In this document: one piece after another, positions 6,955 through 9,965 of the stretch
How the letters are laid out: the number at the start of each line of letters is the position of its first letter
Position numbering within the stretch: position 1 is the first letter of the stretch
Assembly (NCBI GenBank): GCA_030642465.1
Contig: DAOWNS010000046.1
Location: forward strand, 1-9,965
From: Candidatus Thorarchaeota archaeon
GTDB taxonomy: Archaea > Asgardarchaeota > Thorarchaeia > Thorarchaeales > Thorarchaeaceae
Reading direction: 5' to 3'
DNA: 9,965 bases
Notes under the pieces: generated by a model
The model's input: only the letters and a program-made list of their open reading frames with translations
Told to the model about the DNA's origin: nothing
Database searches by the model: none
Translations under genes and position numbers: made by a program

Positions 6955-7012
6955 GAGGGAATGAAGGCATATGAACACGTAGATCATATCGTCAAGTTCT
7001 GGGGGCACGTGC

Positions 7013-7744
7013 TTATCGTCGAGAGTGCGCCACACTACTCATGTAGATAACACTCTCCTCCACGCCGTCTAGGTCAAGCAGGTTGTTGAGCTCATCATCA
7101 TACAGTGCTCCAATCTGGCAACTTCCAAGCCCAAGAGCTTCCGCGGCAAGGGCCAAGTTCTGCGCGATATGACCGGCATCAAGAAACACGTATCTGTACG
7201 CGCGTTGGAGATACTTCCACTTCGACCTTTGAAAGACTGCGGCCCAGATGAACACAACTGCTGCAGTTTCTGCAAGCTGCTGGTCAAGAGCCCCAGCACG
7301 CACTGCTTTTGACGTGTCACCCTCCTTGAGTAGTTCGAGCTCATGCGCTTCAATCGAATAATGGTACAATCCAGGGTCAATCCCTATGACTCTGTTAATG
7401 AGGAGGTAGGTTTCAATTGGATACAACGCTCCTGCAGATGGCGCAGTACGAAGAGCGCTTCCGCTAATCCTAGCCGAAACTCCTTGAGTAGCCCATAGCA
7501 TCTGTGAGAGTTCCTTCTGACTGATTGGCTGTACGTTGTAGGCACGCTTGCTCCGCCTTTTGCTAATAACATCCCAAAGACCAAGCCCATTTTCAATGTC
7601 AGGTGAAGATAGTGGAATTCGGCGAGCATCAGGGTACTCCTTGTACACTGGAGGTTTTGTTGACCAATCGAGATTGTGCTTTGGAAGCTTTCCACGCTGG
7701 TATCTTGTGCCACTATAGAACTCATCACCGATGTCTGGGGTCAT
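7013..7744 (-). CDS. SagB/ThcOx-type FMN-dependent oxidoreductase (nitroreductase superfamily)
   Basis: A 243-residue protein of the SagB-type dehydrogenase branch of the nitroreductase fold. Members bind FMN as dimers; the best known oxidise azolines to azoles in modified peptides such as streptolysin S. Visible motifs are RRSKRAYN (63-70, FMN phosphate contacts), MLWATQGV (82-89), RTAPSAGALYPIE (99-111, the SagB hallmark), GLYHY (125-129), YRYVFLDAGHIAQNLALAAE (183-202) and LGLGSCQIGAL (204-214). The length fits a stand-alone single-domain enzyme. No YcaO cyclodehydratase, E1-like partner or precursor peptide is seen nearby, so azole formation is not supported and the substrate is unknown. 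The ATG at 7744 is preceded by AGTGAT, a match to the end of the archaeal Shine-Dalgarno consensus. It is transcribed divergently from the malic enzyme gene. Confidence 0.88.
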   Translation of the reverse strand: MTPDIGDEFYSGTRYQRGKLPKHNLDWSTKPPVYKEYPDARRIPLSSPDIENGLGLWDVISKRRSKRAYNVQPISQKELSQMLWATQGVSARISGSALRTAPSAGALYPIETYLLINRVIGIDPGLYHYSIEAHELELLKEGDTSKAVRAGALDQQLAETAAVVFIWAAVFQRSKWKYLQRAYRYVFLDAGHIAQNLALAAEALGLGSCQIGALYDDELNNLLDLDGVEESVIYMSSVAHSRR

Positions 7745-7780
7745 TCTATCATCACTTAAGCTGCCTAGACACCCCCCACT

Positions 7781-7788
7781 AATAAAAA
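7781..7788 (-). promoter_or_regulatory. TATA box of the SagB-like gene
   Basis: TTTTTATT on the minus strand lies about 37-44 bases before the ATG at 7744, flanked by G/C runs that make it stand out. It would give a short leader that includes the AGTGAT ribosome binding site. Confidence 0.45.
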
Positions 7789-7825
7789 GGGGCTTTGTCG
7801 AAATCAGACATTTCTATGTCCTAAG

Positions 7826-7839
7826 GATAAAACTTTATC
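7826..7839. promoter_or_regulatory. Perfect inverted repeat overlapping the presumed malic-enzyme TATA box
   Basis: GATAAA, a 2-base spacer AC, then TTTATC form a 6+6 perfect inverted repeat. It contains the most TATA-like sequence (TTTATC) upstream of the malic enzyme gene, about 70 bases before its ATG. Such symmetry is typical of a dimeric repressor site, so it may be an operator or simply the promoter core. It lies in the 161-base divergent region between the SagB-like gene and the malic enzyme gene. Confidence 0.4.
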
Positions 7840-7905
7840 TTGGAATTCAGTACGACCGCCCATGTCAGGTAGGAAAATTCGGCTGACACATCTGGAATAG
7901 AGTTC

Positions 7906-9306
7906 ATGGAGTTCGAAGCGATGCCCGAAACCGAGGAAAAAAACGGAAGCGTTGAGAAGTCTACTGTTGAATATCTGAAGAGGAAAGCTGAGAAGCCAGG
8001 CAGAGATGCAATGATTCTGCATCCATTCTATCGTGGCAAGGTTGCCACAGCCTCGAAGGTCCCAGTGCGCACCTTTGACGATTTTGCAATCTGGTATACA
8101 CCTGGTGTAGCCAAGGTATGTTTAGCCATTAAGGACAATCCTGAGCGAGCCTACGAGATGACGAACAAAGGAAACATGGTTGCAGTTGTGTCAGACGGAA
8201 CAAGAGTCCTAGGACTCGGTGACATAGGCCCCTTGGGTGCGGGCCCTGTGATGGAAGGGAAAGCAATCTTATTCAAGTACTTGGGGGGCGTGGACGCTTG
8301 GCCGATATGTCTTGATACCAAAGACCCCGACAAGATCATCGAAACCGTGAAACTAATTCAACCGTCGTTCGGCGGAATCAACTTGGAGGACATTTCCAAA
8401 CCGAAGTGCTACGACGTTCTTGAAACCCTCAAAAAAGACCCTGATGTGAAAATCCCCGTGTGGCATGACGATGCTCAAGGCACTGGAACAGTTGTCCTGG
8501 CCGGCGTGATGGGAGGACTTCGTGTTGTGAAGAAGCAAATGGAGAACATCACAGTTGCCATGCTTGGTGTGGGTGCCGCCAATACACGCACAGCCTACCT
8601 TCTTATTGCAGCAGGAGTTAACCCCAAAAACATCGTGATGGTAGACAGCAAGGGAGCAATCTACGCCGACCGTGACGATATTGTTGAGCAAAAAGACTAT
8701 GACAAGTTCAAGTACGACCTTGCACAGAAGACCAATCCGGAACGAATGACTGGGGATCTCGGCGAGGTCATTAAAGGCAGGGACGTTCTCATCGCTGCCG
8801 CGAGGCCAGTGCCAGGCACAATAAAGAAGGAGTGGGTGTCAAAGATGGCCACAGACTCCATCGTGTACGCCTGTGCAAATCCACTTCCTGAGATCTGGCC
8901 ATGGGATGCAAAGGATGCTGGAGCACGGATTGTTGGTACTGGAAGATCAGACTTCGACAACCAGATCAACAACTCCCTAGGATTCCCAGCCATATTTCGT
9001 GGAACTCTTGATGTAAGAGCAACGACCATCACCGATGAGATGTGTATTGCAGCCGCTCAAGCACTTGCAGATATTGGCGCAAAGGGAGCATCAGATAAGA
9101 AAGTCATCCCAACAATGGACCATTGGGAGCTCTATCCGCTCGAGGCTACTGCAGTGGGCATGAAAGCGATTGAGCAGGGAATAGCCGGGAAGGAGTGGGA
9201 AGAGAAAGAGCTCTACAGGCATACAGAACACATCATTAGGGTCGCCCGTGCTTGCACAGACAACCTCTACGAGAAAGGTTGTATTCCTAAGGCCCCACCA
9301 ACATAG
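7906..9306 (+). CDS. maeB: Malic enzyme (MaeB-type, NAD(P)-dependent, decarboxylating)
   Basis: A 466-residue cytosolic enzyme that oxidises malate to pyruvate and CO2 with reduction of NAD(P). The core is complete. YTPGVA (64-69) holds the catalytic Tyr64. LGLGDIGPLGAGPVMEGKA (102-120) holds the catalytic Lys119. NLEDIS (159-164) and HDDAQGT (187-193) supply the acidic metal ligands Glu161, Asp162 and Asp188. GVGAAN (221-226) is the nucleotide loop, and NQINNSLGFPAIFRGTLD (352-369) is the usual substrate-side signature. The phosphotransacetylase domain of long bacterial MaeB is absent, as in other short bacterial and archaeal forms. The nucleotide loop ends in Asn instead of the common GxGxxG/A, and GDIGPLGAGP departs from the usual GNIGPLAALP; neither removes a catalytic residue. 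The ATG at 7921 (GGAG nine bases ahead) is an alternative start five residues in. NAD versus NADP preference cannot be read safely. The gene stands alone and is convergent with the surface-protein gene. Confidence 0.93.
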   Translation: MEFEAMPETEEKNGSVEKSTVEYLKRKAEKPGRDAMILHPFYRGKVATASKVPVRTFDDFAIWYTPGVAKVCLAIKDNPERAYEMTNKGNMVAVVSDGTRVLGLGDIGPLGAGPVMEGKAILFKYLGGVDAWPICLDTKDPDKIIETVKLIQPSFGGINLEDISKPKCYDVLETLKKDPDVKIPVWHDDAQGTGTVVLAGVMGGLRVVKKQMENITVAMLGVGAANTRTAYLLIAAGVNPKNIVMVDSKGAIYADRDDIVEQKDYDKFKYDLAQKTNPERMTGDLGEVIKGRDVLIAAARPVPGTIKKEWVSKMATDSIVYACANPLPEIWPWDAKDAGARIVGTGRSDFDNQINNSLGFPAIFRGTLDVRATTITDEMCIAAAQALADIGAKGASDKKVIPTMDHWELYPLEATAVGMKAIEQGIAGKEWEEKELYRHTEHIIRVARACTDNLYEKGCIPKAPPT

Positions 9307-9335
9307 ACAGCTAAGAACACAAGTGCGAGCCCGGT

Positions 9336-9965
9336 CTAGCGAATCCTACGCCGGAAGTAGAACGACCCCAATAGAAATGGTATCGCGACTATGAGCACCA
9401 TGACTATGATTGCGTTAATCCGGGGATTGTGATCAGGACCATCTGGGCTGAGGTCTACGTCATAGTCGGGAACTAGGGGGTTTAGACCTTCAAAGAGCTC
9501 CAGTTGATCGCGAAGACCATCGCCGTCAGAATCTTCATTCAAAGGATCCATTCCTAGGGCAATCTCCTCGACATCCAACACGCCATCCGAGTCACCATCC
9601 TCAGAGTGTGGATCTGAGCTATTTTGATACTCTTCTAGATTCGTGAGGGTGTCGTTATCCGGATCTGCCATGGAATCGTTCGTAAGAGGGTCAATCTCGA
9701 ACTCGACCTCCCAGCCATCTGGAATTCCGTCCGAATCGGTATCATTATTCAGAGGATAGGTGCCAAACCCAATCTCTTCGATGTTGCTCAGACCATCCGA
9801 ATCTGCATCTTCCTCACTGTCATCACGCAAAGGGTCAAGACCGAATTGAACTTCGAGCCCGTCTCTTATCCCATCGTTATCTGTGTCCGGCACAAAGATG
9901 TCTGTCTGGGCCTCTACCTCGTCCGCATCGCTGAGGCCATCGTGGTCCCAATCAAGCGGTGGAAC
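9336..9965 (-). CDS. TSP3-repeat calcium-binding surface protein with C-terminal membrane anchor (5' end beyond window)
   Basis: The frame is open from the right edge to a TAG at 9336-9338, giving the last 209 residues of a longer protein. Seven thrombospondin type 3-like repeats of the pattern DxDxDGxxDxxE start at visible residues 5, 27, 53, 75, 101, 123 and 145. The Asp side chains in such repeats bind calcium. A linker (157-183, ending DHNPRIN) leads to one hydrophobic helix (184-204) and a basic end, FRRRIR, which anchors the protein with the repeats outside the cell. A GTG inside the frame (9891-9893) is not the true start because repeat sequence continues upstream of it. Proteins of this build are common in archaeal surfaces as stalks or adhesins; the N-terminal domain that would tell the role is missing. 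It converges with the malic enzyme gene, 29 bases apart. Confidence 0.85.
   Translation of the reverse strand, partial: VPPLDWDHDGLSDADEVEAQTDIFVPDTDNDGIRDGLEVQFGLDPLRDDSEEDADSDGLSNIEEIGFGTYPLNNDTDSDGIPDGWEVEFEIDPLTNDSMADPDNDTLTNLEEYQNSSDPHSEDGDSDGVLDVEEIALGMDPLNEDSDGDGLRDQLELFEGLNPLVPDYDVDLSPDGPDHNPRINAIIVMVLIVAIPFLLGSFYFRRRIR
9498..9953 (-). repeat. Seven tandem TSP3 (DxDxDG) coding repeats with 22/26-residue spacing
   Basis: Repeat starts are spaced 22, 26, 22, 26, 22 and 22 residues apart. Two successive 48-residue units (9887-9744 and 9743-9600) each combine one 22-residue and one 26-residue repeat, so the array looks built from a doubled unit. Further repeats may lie beyond the window. 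Confidence 0.8.

Noticed and set aside
6961..7050. A 29-codon plus-strand frame (MKAYEHVDHIVKFW...) downstream of the SagB-like gene, considered as a small peptide or precursor.
   Set aside because: It overlaps the 3' end of the SagB-like gene in antisense, has a badly placed GAGGGA, and lacks the Ser/Thr/Cys-rich core of azole precursor peptides.
8353..8691. Long minus-strand open frames across the malic enzyme gene.
   Set aside because: They are antisense to conserved catalytic motifs and reflect the codon use of the real gene.
1..9965. Search for CRISPR repeats, tRNA or rRNA genes, transposases, integrases and toxin-antitoxin pairs.
   Set aside because: No repeated spacer pattern, RNA cloverleaf or rRNA stretch, or typical protein motif was found by reading both strands.

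Overview
This window looks like chromosomal DNA of an archaeon. The main signs are an archaeal/eukaryotic-type replication factor C small-subunit homologue at the left edge, frequent GTG starts, short AT-rich TATA-like elements ahead of genes, Shine-Dalgarno sequences matching the GGAGGTGAT class, and a surface protein of DxDxDG (thrombospondin type 3) repeats held by one C-terminal membrane helix. The combination (XPB/Ssl2 N-terminal-type protein, MetE-like protein, SagB-type oxidoreductase, TSP3 surface protein) would fit an Asgard archaeon of the Thorarchaeota kind, but that is an inference and no marker here proves it.

Layout from left to right. At 1-420 on the minus strand is the N-terminal part of a divergent RFC clamp-loader small subunit, cut by the window edge. 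A 162-base divergent promoter region follows. From 583 a plus-strand pair begins: a 570-residue protein with an XPB/Ssl2 N-terminal-like domain and no helicase motor, then, 6 bases later, a 344-residue MetE/uroporphyrinogen-decarboxylase-fold protein that keeps the zinc-type HxC and distal Cys. A seven-helix membrane protein (3416-4234) comes next. Convergent to it on the minus strand lie a small two-helix membrane protein (4338-4649) and two tandem paralogous four-helix membrane proteins (4793-5773 and 5827-6831). Further right are a stand-alone SagB/ThcOx-type FMN oxidoreductase (minus, 7013-7744), a divergently transcribed complete malic enzyme (plus, 7906-9306), and the C-terminal 209 residues of a TSP3-repeat surface protein (minus, 9336-9965), whose start is beyond the right edge.

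The genes do not form one obvious pathway. The left third is nucleic-acid related (RFC-like and XPB-N-like, divergent), with a methyltransferase-fold enzyme following in the likely operon. The middle is a run of uncharacterised membrane proteins. The right third is metabolic (malate to pyruvate; flavin oxidoreductase) and cell-surface. No RNA gene, CRISPR array, insertion sequence or integrase was found, and no gene-free stretch exceeds 300 bases. The least described parts are the stand-alone XPB N-terminal-like protein with its C-terminal cysteine cluster and MetE-like neighbour, and the tandem membrane paralogues. I see no clear evidence of a defence or mobile system.
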